Source of the DNA: CAZXLT01 sp964641545
GTDB lineage: Bacteria; Patescibacteriota; Saccharimonadia; Saccharimonadales; AWTP1-31
Direction: 5' to 3'
Length of the DNA stretch: 8,567 nt
Assembly (NCBI GenBank): GCA_964641545.1
Contig: CAZXLT010000021.1
Location: forward strand, 1 to 8,567
Under the pieces are notes generated by a model. The model made no database searches. It had not been told where the DNA came from and worked only from the letters and a program-made list of their open reading frames with translations. A program made the position numbers and the translations under genes. Positions 1 through 4,469 of this stretch are shown here, in pieces. Position 1 is the first letter of the stretch. Every line of letters starts with the position of its first letter.

Positions 1-84
1 CCTCCGTACTTTGGTGCAAACGCTGCGGGTCTAACAGATTGCAATTATAGCAACTTCCCTGTTATTCATAAAGAACAGTTTTAG
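1..84 (+). CDS. 3' end of an unidentified upstream gene (partial)
   Basis: Frame 1 is open from the left edge to a TAG at 82-84. It encodes a 27-residue C-terminal tail that begins PPYFGANAAG and ends VIHKEQF. The stop lies only 2 bp before the ATG of the next gene, which suggests co-transcription and perhaps translational coupling. I do not recognise the family from this tail. Even that it is coding rests only on the open frame and the tight junction, so it could be non-coding. Confidence 0.5.
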   Translation, partial: PPYFGANAAGLTDCNYSNFPVIHKEQF

Positions 85-86
85 TA

Positions 87-680
87 ATGGGTAAAGAATT
101 GTACAATACGCTTATGCAAGTCGAGGCGCAAGATCCGAATAAACAGTCAGCGAATGCGGAACAAGAACCGGGCGGTTGGGACTTTAACGAAGACGAACAG
201 GTTGGGTTCGCCCCAGATGCTATCGACCCGGTTCAATGGTCAGCTTCGGAGTTTATCGCCCACGAAAAATCAACACTTTGGTATCTAGCATTGACCGGAG
301 GGACGATAACACTTGCTCTTATAGCCTATGTGTTGTCGAAAGAGTTTCTAACCCCTAGCCTTCTAATAATAACCGGATTACTTTTTGGGTACATGGCAGC
401 CAGAAAACCCCGTGAACTGGTGTATGTCATTGACGAAAAAGGTGTTTATATCGGTAACAAGTTTTTTAGTTACAGTGACTTTAGATCTTTTTCGGTCGTT
501 CAGGAAGGTGCAGTTGAGTCAATTTGGTTTATGCCTATGAAACGACTTAGCCCGAGTATCACCATCTATTTTGCGCCTCAAGATGGCGACAAAATTGTGA
601 ATGCCCTCGCCAACTTTTTGCCCGTTGAAGAAAAAGAACTCGAAGCTATCGACAAATTGATGCATCGTATCGGTTTTTAA
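87..680 (+). CDS. Two-TM membrane protein with a possible PH-like C-terminal domain
   Basis: This is a 197-aa protein. An acidic, polar N-terminal part (residues 1-55) precedes two hydrophobic segments at about 64-83 and 89-105 that form a membrane hairpin. The C-terminal part (about 109-197) alternates short beta-like stretches and ends in an amphipathic helix, which resembles bacterial PH-like membrane proteins. That fold is inferred from pattern only. With two TM segments, both termini should face the same side, probably the cytoplasm. The ATG at 87 has no clear Shine-Dalgarno, but the previous gene stops 2 bp upstream, so re-initiation by the same ribosome is plausible. An in-frame ATG at 114 is an alternative start. 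The TAA stop touches the stop of the convergent gene. The function is unknown. Confidence 0.85.
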   Translation: MGKELYNTLMQVEAQDPNKQSANAEQEPGGWDFNEDEQVGFAPDAIDPVQWSASEFIAHEKSTLWYLALTGGTITLALIAYVLSKEFLTPSLLIITGLLFGYMAARKPRELVYVIDEKGVYIGNKFFSYSDFRSFSVVQEGAVESIWFMPMKRLSPSITIYFAPQDGDKIVNALANFLPVEEKELEAIDKLMHRIGF

Positions 681-1682
681 CTAGGGAGCAGGCGTATTAA
701 TGCCGCTCCTAAATGAAGCTCCTGGCAGATCTTTGACCCAAAAGGATCCGTTGCACCCACTGACATTCGCTTGGTAAATGCCCCATTCGTTTTGGAACGC
801 CCAGCTTGAGGTGCTTGGTATATAGGCCCGTATATTGGAAAAAAGAACTTGGGAAGGATTCATGTCCGTGCAGGCATTTGTCGGCCCAGAGTATCTCTCA
901 TGGAAGATGGCGCTAGATTGTGCATATTTTTGACCACTTGTAAGCTGAATGTTGCCAAGCGTTGTTTCGATATTAGTAGTCTTGTCTATAACTGAGGCCG
1001 TCCAATAGGTGGTTGATGCGGTGCTTATAGCGGTGTTGTAGTAAAGAACCATCGTGTATGTTCTCCCTACCACCCAGTCGTACGCAACTCTGAGTGATTT
1101 TCCAACTCCCTCACCGTCAAAATTAATCTCAGTTACGCCGGGAGCAGGTTGTGCGCTCGTTGAGTTCCATACGCTGAATATTGCCATTTTATCAACGGAA
1201 CCCCCTGGCGGTAAGAGCCGTGCGCCAACAGTTTGCAACCCCATGTACATACCACAATCGGGCGTGCAGCTGGGGACATCAGGCATGAATAAGTAATTCG
1301 AGAAATAGTAGCCATCGTTTCCGGATTGAGCCTCTATCTTTGTATCGATTTCAATCCTGCTAAATTGGGCACCTGGGTCGGTGTAGGCATCGATAAAGTG
1401 TATAGGATTGCTTAAAGGTATTGCCGTTCCTGTACGCGTAATATAGTTTGCAGGATTGGGTGGTGATAGTCCAAATTTGACTGCCATGTTCCCACTAGAC
1501 CCTATAGGAGAAACCTTGGTTACTTGACCACCACGGGGTCCGCTAAAGGTCCCGCCTTCTGGCTGTAGGCTAACGGCTCCTGTTGCTGCTCGGCTAAGTC
1601 CAAGCGCAAGTAAACCAATTGCTATAAACAAAACGACACGAGCAAAGAGTATTTTTTGTTGGGACTTTTTATCTTGTTTCAT
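681..1682 (-). CDS. Exported, membrane-anchored DUF3472-like protein
   Basis: This is a 333-aa protein. A basic N-terminus (KQDKKSQQK) precedes a hydrophobic segment at residues 12-30, which acts as a signal anchor or signal peptide, so the rest should lie outside the cell. Residues 36-70 (AVSLQPEGGTFSG ... SGNMAVKF) resemble the linker or carbohydrate-binding-like motif seen at the start of many exported proteins of this group. The body (about 105-290), with GYYF, MGLQ, AIFSVWNS, GEGVG and a YDWVVGRTY stretch, resembles DUF3472, a beta-sandwich domain found in secreted proteins. The four cysteines (139, 143, 271, 310) could form disulfides outside the cell. A TATACT box lies 8 nt upstream of the ATG. 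A surface or glycan-binding role is inferred, not shown. Confidence 0.85.
   Translation of the reverse strand: MKQDKKSQQKILFARVVLFIAIGLLALGLSRAATGAVSLQPEGGTFSGPRGGQVTKVSPIGSSGNMAVKFGLSPPNPANYITRTGTAIPLSNPIHFIDAYTDPGAQFSRIEIDTKIEAQSGNDGYYFSNYLFMPDVPSCTPDCGMYMGLQTVGARLLPPGGSVDKMAIFSVWNSTSAQPAPGVTEINFDGEGVGKSLRVAYDWVVGRTYTMVLYYNTAISTASTTYWTASVIDKTTNIETTLGNIQLTSGQKYAQSSAIFHERYSGPTNACTDMNPSQVLFSNIRAYIPSTSSWAFQNEWGIYQANVSGCNGSFWVKDLPGASFRSGINTPAP
685..709. other. Hairpin inside the 3' end of the convergent gene
   Basis: GGAGC (685-689) pairs with GCTCC (705-709) and GGC (691-693) with GCC (702-704), around an 8-nt loop and with one bulged A. It sits at the convergent gene ends, where no intergenic space exists. 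Neither strand has a U-run after it, so it is not a typical intrinsic terminator. It could still slow RNA polymerase or protect mRNA 3' ends. Confidence 0.3.
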
Positions 1683-1690
1683 CCTTTCAA

Positions 1691-1696
1691 AGTATA
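1691..1696 (-). promoter_or_regulatory. -10 box of the DUF3472-like gene
   Basis: Read on the minus strand, TATACT (1696 to 1691) lies 8 nt before the ATG at 1682. A start site 6-8 nt after the box falls on or next to the ATG. The mRNA would therefore be leaderless or nearly so. The AAAGG that touches the ATG is too close to act as a normal Shine-Dalgarno. Confidence 0.5.
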
Positions 1697-1701
1697 CAAC
1701 A

Positions 1702-1731
1702 CTGGCAATAACAGAGAATAAATGCTACAAT
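1702..1731 (+). promoter_or_regulatory. Promoter of the tRNA-Arg gene
   Basis: CTGGCA (1702-1707) as -35 and an extended -10, TGcTACAAT (1723-1731), are separated by an 18-nt spacer. The bases after the -10 (ACCCC) form a GC-rich discriminator, as is typical of stringently controlled stable-RNA promoters. The predicted start is near 1738. The same 20-nt block recurs at 8480-8499. It is arranged back to back with the minus-strand promoter at 1691-1696. Confidence 0.55.
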
Positions 1732-1776
1732 TACCCCTGTTCTTTGCGCCATTTAAGGAAAAGAGCAGCGAGCTTG

Positions 1777-1834
1777 CCCGTTTACGGGTCGGCTTTGCCG
1801 ACGAGCGATGAGAAAAACCGCAGGTTTGTCTCAT
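1777..1834 (+). other. Structured 5' leader of the tRNA transcript (three hairpins)
   Basis: Three consecutive hairpins fill the leader. CCCG/CGGG spans 1777-1788 with a TTTA loop. TCGGC/GCCGA spans 1789-1801 with a TTT loop. A longer stem spans 1808-1834, pairing ATGAGA with TCTCAT and AAACC with GGTTT around a 3-nt loop, with a single A/G mismatch. The last hairpin ends 3 nt before the mature 5' end of the tRNA, so it may affect RNase P access or fold with the tRNA. The leader from the predicted start site is about 100 nt. No coding potential is visible. Confidence 0.5.
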
Positions 1835-1837
1835 TAG

Positions 1838-1914
1838 GCACCCGTAGCTCAGCTGGATAGAGCGTTGGCTTGCGGAGCCAAAGGTCGTAGGTTCGAATCC
1901 TGTCGGGTGTACCA
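1838..1914 (+). tRNA. tRNA-Arg, anticodon GCG, CCA encoded
   Basis: A complete cloverleaf is visible. The acceptor is GCACCCG (1838-1844) with CGGGTGT (1904-1910). The D-stem is GCTC/GAGC, and the anticodon stem is TTGGC/GCCAA around loop TTGCGGA. The T-arm is GTAGG (1887-1891), TTCGAAT, CCTGT (1899-1903). The discriminator is A1911, followed by an encoded CCA. The anticodon at 1872-1874 is GCG, which reads CGC and, by wobble, CGU. A20 in the D-loop and C35 agree with arginine identity, and the body closely resembles bacterial tRNA-Arg(CCG). Bacteria usually read CGU/CGC with an A34 (inosine) tRNA, so G34 is unusual. Its own CCA forms the base of the downstream terminator stem. Confidence 0.97.
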
Positions 1915-1915
1915 A
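1892..1915 (+). repeat. tRNA-tail direct repeat, copy 1 (inside the tRNA)
   Basis: This 24-bp block runs from the T-loop through the CCA plus one A. It is the parental copy of a repeat found perfectly at 1998-2021 and in shortened form at 2158-2176. Copies 1 and 2 start 106 bp apart. Confidence 0.95.
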
Positions 1916-1952
1916 CTAAAGATGCCGTGCTTGCCACGGCTTTTTTAGTTGG
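1912..1952 (+). terminator. Intrinsic terminator 1, starting at the tRNA CCA
   Basis: The core GCCGTG (1924-1929) and CACGGC (1935-1940) enclose the loop CTTGC and are followed by TTTTTT (1941-1946). The stem extends outward: CCAACTAAA (1912-1920), beginning with the tRNA CCA, pairs with TTTAGTTGG (1944-1952), separated from the core by a GAT/TTT step. The A-rich left arm also gives a U-run on the other strand, so it could act in both directions. It should end the tRNA-Arg transcript. Confidence 0.8.
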
Positions 1953-1966
1953 CTTTGCCCTGGGTT

Positions 1967-1978
1967 GAACCTACGACC
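1967..1978 (+). repeat. Inverted copy of the tRNA T-arm 5' half
   Basis: GAACCTACGACC is the exact reverse complement of 1883-1894 in the tRNA (variable loop, 5' T-stem and first T-loop bases). The match does not extend beyond 12 bp on either side. In a read-through transcript it could pair with the T-arm. It may instead be a remnant of a rearranged tRNA fragment. Confidence 0.6.
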
Positions 1979-1992
1979 CGAGCTCTGCTCGG
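1978..1992 (+). other. Small hairpin before tRNA-tail copy 2
   Basis: CCGAGC (1978-1983) pairs perfectly with GCTCGG (1987-1992) around a TCT loop. No U-run follows. It fills the gap between the inverted T-arm fragment and the second tRNA-tail copy. Confidence 0.5.
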
Positions 1993-1997
1993 CAGTC

Positions 1998-2021
1998 TTC
2001 GAATCCTGTCGGGTGTACCAA
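1998..2021 (+). repeat. tRNA-tail direct repeat, copy 2
   Basis: This is a perfect 24-bp copy of 1892-1915, including the discriminator A and CCA, but without any intact 5' tRNA half in front of it. Like copy 1 it runs directly into a terminator-type hairpin. Confidence 0.95.
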
Positions 2022-2058
2022 ATTAAGATCCCTAGCAAAGCTAGGGTTTTTAATTTGG
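2018..2058 (+). terminator. Intrinsic terminator 2, starting at the CCA of tail copy 2
   Basis: The core CCCTAGC (2030-2036) and GCTAGGG (2040-2046) enclose loop AAA and are followed by TTTTT (2047-2051). The outer arm CCAAATTAA (2018-2026) pairs with TTAATTTGG (2050-2058). It has the same plan as terminator 1: a 9-bp outer stem from the CCA, a GAT/TTT step, then a GC-rich core. Its different bases still pair throughout, which suggests the structure is selected. Confidence 0.8.
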
Positions 2059-2060
2059 TA

Positions 2061-2094
2061 GATTCGTGTAGCGAATCCGAACCGTTAAGGTTCG
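2061..2094 (+). other. Pair of adjacent 6-bp hairpins
   Basis: GATTCG (2061-2066) pairs with CGAATC (2072-2077), and CGAACC (2078-2083) pairs with GGTTCG (2089-2094). Each stem is a perfect 6 bp and each loop is 5 nt, with no spacer between the two. The sequences recall the tRNA T-arm (GGTTCGAATCC), so they may derive from tRNA fragments. They belong to the noncoding tract between tail copies 2 and 3. Confidence 0.55.
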
Positions 2095-2102
2095 ATGGCC
2101 CA

Positions 2103-2135
2103 AGCCACGCCCAGGAGCTTGCTCCGAGCATGGCT
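2103..2135 (+). other. Long hairpin between tail copies 2 and 3
   Basis: AGCCACGC (2103-2110) pairs with GCATGGCT (2128-2135) with one C/A mismatch, enclosing GGAG/CTCC (2114-2125) with a CTTG loop. No U-run follows, so it is not a terminator. With the other hairpins it makes almost all of 1912-2165 foldable. Confidence 0.5.
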
Positions 2136-2157
2136 GCAGGACAGTAGCGAAGCGTTC

Positions 2158-2176
2158 ATCCTGTCGGGTGTACCAA
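2158..2176 (+). repeat. tRNA-tail direct repeat, copy 3 (shortened)
   Basis: These 19 bp are identical to 1897-1915, including ACCA plus A. It is preceded by TTC, so it equals the 24-bp repeat with a 2-bp deletion. Unlike copies 1 and 2 it has no hairpin after it and leads instead towards the next gene. Confidence 0.9.
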
Positions 2177-2203
2177 AAACGGTATGGTAATATTGATCTG
2201 TTA

Positions 2204-2743
2204 ATGAGCTCCAAAAATACAACAAAAGACATTCTAACCAAACTCATTCTTGTTATTTGGGTCTTGGGTCTCGCCTACTTTATTTATTCAATCGGTTTTA
2301 AGCTACGAGTTGAAGCATGGCGCAATGCAAAGTACCTCAGCAGTGTCATTATTATCGAAGGGCAGAAAACAAAGGCAACTGCACGTCCTAACGGAGATGC
2401 GTTAACAGGATCGAGCTCGCCCGCTTACGCTGAGTTTGATGTTAATGATAGCCTTCAAAACCTATACGAGAAAACAACGAGCAACCTGAAATCTCAAGGG
2501 TATACAGGTGACGGATATGCCGACACATCCTATGCGGGTTCTGGCTTCCAAAGAGTCGCAATAAAAATGGTCAATGGCACAAAAAGCATTGTGTTGGAAT
2601 ATAACTTTAAAGACAAAATTATTTGTGACGAAACAAATAGGATGCAAAAACCATGTTACTTCGACGCCTACAAAGACATCTACGGAACTGGCCTTAAAGG
2701 CAATATGGTCACTAAGCTCAAAGTTTTTTACGAAGACAATTGA
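2204..2743 (+). CDS. Small exported membrane-anchored protein, function unknown
   Basis: This is a 179-aa protein read from the ATG at 2204. The frame is open further back to a GTG at 2168, but that codon lies inside tRNA-tail copy 3 and would add 12 residues of repeat-derived sequence, so I prefer 2204. One hydrophobic segment at about residues 11-31 anchors the protein. The remaining 150 residues, rich in Ser, Thr, Asn, Gly and Tyr, should lie outside the cell. There are only two cysteines (IIC ... KPC, 13 residues apart), which could form a disulfide. AT-rich -10-like sequence (TATGGT, TAATAT) lies 10-21 nt upstream, so the leader is short. I recognise no family. It precedes the membrane methyltransferase-like gene by 38 bp. 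Confidence 0.85.
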   Translation: MSSKNTTKDILTKLILVIWVLGLAYFIYSIGFKLRVEAWRNAKYLSSVIIIEGQKTKATARPNGDALTGSSSPAYAEFDVNDSLQNLYEKTTSNLKSQGYTGDGYADTSYAGSGFQRVAIKMVNGTKSIVLEYNFKDKIICDETNRMQKPCYFDAYKDIYGTGLKGNMVTKLKVFYEDN

Positions 2744-2763
2744 CCTAAAGCACAGGCCTTGTT

Positions 2764-2772
2764 TGCTATGAT
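2764..2772 (+). promoter_or_regulatory. Extended -10 promoter of the spermidine-synthase-like gene
   Basis: TGcTATGAT is a good extended -10. It ends 9 nt before the TTG start codon at 2782, so the transcript start would fall about 2779-2780 and the leader would be 0-3 nt. There is no room for a Shine-Dalgarno. A TTGACC at 2740-2745 is too far upstream (21 nt) to be a standard -35. Confidence 0.5.
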
Positions 2773-2781
2773 AAGAGTACT

Positions 2782-4263
2782 TTGAAGAAAATCTTTGGCA
2801 GCATTTCTCGGCTAGAAGTTATTTCGTTTTTGGTTGGAGTAGCTATTCTTACCTTCGAGCTTGTCGCGGCTCGAGTTGTCTCGCCTTATTTGGGTGACAC
2901 GGTCTACACATGGACCAGCATAATCGGAGTTATATTGGCTGCACTCGCGGCTGGATATGCTGTTGGCGGTAAATTAGCCGATGAACGAAAAAAAGAGGAC
3001 GACATAACATTGTTGCTGCTCGTTTCTTCAATTTTGATTGCGGGCATGAACATAATTAAAGACCCGGTGCTAGCCGCGCTCGCAGAAACAACTCTGCCCT
3101 TGCAGCTCAAAGCTTTTATAGCTAGTTTATTTTTGTTTGCACCGCCTACACTTCTACTCGGTATAATTGCCCCATACCTCGCACGGCTCAGCATTGATAA
3201 AGTGTCGACCAGCGGTAGGCATTTGTCGCGTGTTGATGCCGCCGGAACAGTTGGGTCGCTTATTGGTACATTCGCAACAGGCTATTTTTTGTTTGGGTTG
3301 ATCGGAACACGAAATTTGCTCACCTATATTGCTGTTGGATTGGTGTTAGTTACCTTGCTTATAAAATCGAACAGCTACCGAGCGCTACAAATTACGGCTC
3401 TAGCTTTCGTTGCGCTGACTGGTCTTTTTGCCCCAAAACCATATCTTAGTGGATTTTTGAAAGAGATCGATACGGCCTATAGCCGAATAATTATTCGCGA
3501 TATTCAGTATGAGGGAAAGCCAGTACGTGCGTATCAAACAGATGGTCGTGCGCTGCAATCTGGTGTGTTTGCGGATGGCAGTAATGGCCAGCCTTTTGCG
3601 TACATTCGTGGTTTTTCGTATATGACAGATCTAAAGCCACGAGGCAATAGTTATTTAATAATTGGTGGTGGCGCATTTACGTTTCCTTCCTTTTTGGCAG
3701 AAAAAGAAAAGAACGCGACAATCGACACGGTAGAAATAGACAAACAGCTTCCTGAGATCAGCAAACAATACTTTGGATTTAAGCAACCAAAAAACGCAAA
3801 TATCATTGTTGAAGATGGTCGAACGTTTCTAAACAACAATCAAAAAAAATACGACATGATTTTCCTGGATGCATTTAGCGCGTCCTCTATCCCCTTCCAG
3901 CTTATTACTAAAGAATCTGCAAACAAGATGGCACGTAGTTTACGTAAGGACGGCGTTGTGGTTGCCAACATTATCTCACCCACGATAGACACGAAGCGCA
4001 ACATCATGAACTCCACCTTTGCTACGTTTAAAACTGAATTCCCTAATGTAGAAATGTTTCCGGTTCGTGCAGTACCTGCAACAACCAGACAGAACATTCT
4101 GCTTATTGCGTCAAAGCAACCTATTGATTTCAACCGCCTTACAGAGGCAGATCAAAGCAACGCAGAACTTCAACGAATGCTGCGGGCGCACCTTGCAGTT
4201 GTTAATAACAGACGTTACATACTAACCGACGATTTCGCGCCAGTCGAGCAGATGGTTTTATAA
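2782..4263 (+). CDS. Seven-TM protein fused to a spermidine-synthase-like domain
   Basis: This is a 493-aa protein. About seven hydrophobic segments span residues 12-217 (roughly 12-30, 40-62, 74-92, 108-130, 150-172, 176-194, 200-217). A cytoplasmic Rossmann methyltransferase-like domain follows, with a nucleoside-binding loop LIIGGGAF (292-299), the acidic VEID (317-320), EDGR (344-347) and LDAF (362-365). The LTDDFAPVE signature near the C-terminus is typical of membrane-fused spermidine synthase homologues. The canonical substrate-loop residues of true spermidine synthases (the DE..YHE stretch before the GGG loop) are missing, and no speD is nearby, so putrescine aminopropylation is doubtful. 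The start is a TTG: no ATG or GTG occurs in frame upstream, and later starts would cut TM1. Its real substrate is unknown. Confidence 0.88.
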   Translation: MKKIFGSISRLEVISFLVGVAILTFELVAARVVSPYLGDTVYTWTSIIGVILAALAAGYAVGGKLADERKKEDDITLLLLVSSILIAGMNIIKDPVLAALAETTLPLQLKAFIASLFLFAPPTLLLGIIAPYLARLSIDKVSTSGRHLSRVDAAGTVGSLIGTFATGYFLFGLIGTRNLLTYIAVGLVLVTLLIKSNSYRALQITALAFVALTGLFAPKPYLSGFLKEIDTAYSRIIIRDIQYEGKPVRAYQTDGRALQSGVFADGSNGQPFAYIRGFSYMTDLKPRGNSYLIIGGGAFTFPSFLAEKEKNATIDTVEIDKQLPEISKQYFGFKQPKNANIIVEDGRTFLNNNQKKYDMIFLDAFSASSIPFQLITKESANKMARSLRKDGVVVANIISPTIDTKRNIMNSTFATFKTEFPNVEMFPVRAVPATTRQNILLIASKQPIDFNRLTEADQSNAELQRMLRAHLAVVNNRRYILTDDFAPVEQMVL

Positions 4264-4281
4264 AAAAACAGACGCTCATGC

Positions 4282-4309
4282 TTGCATACTAACAGCAGGT
4301 TTGTAATAG
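4282..4309 (+). promoter_or_regulatory. Possible promoter of the 47-aa microprotein
   Basis: TTGCAT (4282-4287) and a weak -10, TAATAG (4304-4309), have a 16-nt spacer and end 9 nt before the ATG at 4319. The -10 matches poorly, so this is tentative. Its spacing to the start codon matches that of other genes in the window. Confidence 0.3.
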
Positions 4310-4318
4310 TAACGTGCA

Positions 4319-4462
4319 ATGAAATATGTGATTCTCGGAGTAATTTTTATCGGCGTACCATTATTGTTGCTCAATACTCTGGTCTTGCCAGAACTTGAAA
4401 AGCTGGAAACATTCTATAGCAACATAGATGTTACTGCCCAAAACGTTGTTTCGCAAAAGTAA
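4319..4462 (+). CDS. 47-aa single-pass membrane microprotein
   Basis: The ATG at 4319-4321 opens a 47-codon frame that ends in TAA at 4460-4462. Residues 3-23 are strongly hydrophobic (VILGVIFIGV ... LVL). A short polar tail with PELEKLE and QNVVSQK follows. It fills nearly all of the 206-bp gap between the spermidine-synthase-like gene and the convergent L,D-transpeptidase gene, which would otherwise be unusually large for this compact window. A candidate promoter lies just upstream. No family is recognised. The clean TM-plus-tail layout supports a real gene, but an ORF this short could occur by chance. Confidence 0.5.
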   Translation: MKYVILGVIFIGVPLLLLNTLVLPELEKLETFYSNIDVTAQNVVSQK

Positions 4463-4469
4463 CACCTTT

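Noticed and set aside
685..709. Bidirectional terminator between the convergent genes
   Set aside because: A hairpin exists but neither strand has a U-run after it, and it lies within coding sequence.
1679..1915. Minus-strand ORF of 78 codons, product beginning MVHPTGFEPTTFGSASQ
   Set aside because: It is the antisense of the tRNA gene. This peptide type is a well-known false protein produced from the reverse strand of tRNA genes.
1892..2176. Integrative element bounded by att sites
   Set aside because: The copies are only about 106 and 158 bp apart and no integrase or other mobile gene occurs in the window. A remnant is possible but an element cannot be called.
1892..2176. CRISPR array
   Set aside because: Only three copies, unequal spacing, the first copy is part of a tRNA, the spacers are self-complementary and no cas gene is present.
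2168..2203. GTG start at 2168 for the 179-aa protein
   Set aside because: The codon is inside tRNA-tail copy 3 and adds a repeat-derived N-terminus ahead of the anchor. The ATG at 2204 fits the TM layout better.
1916..2247. Overlapping small ORFs on both strands (1916-2131, 1965-2147, 2050-2247)
   Set aside because: They cross the repeat and hairpin tract, are translations of palindromes and tRNA tails, overlap each other and show no domain or start signal.
2740..2772. TTGACC with TATGAT as a standard promoter
   Set aside because: The spacer is 21 nt, too long for a normal sigma-70 promoter. I rely on the extended -10 alone.
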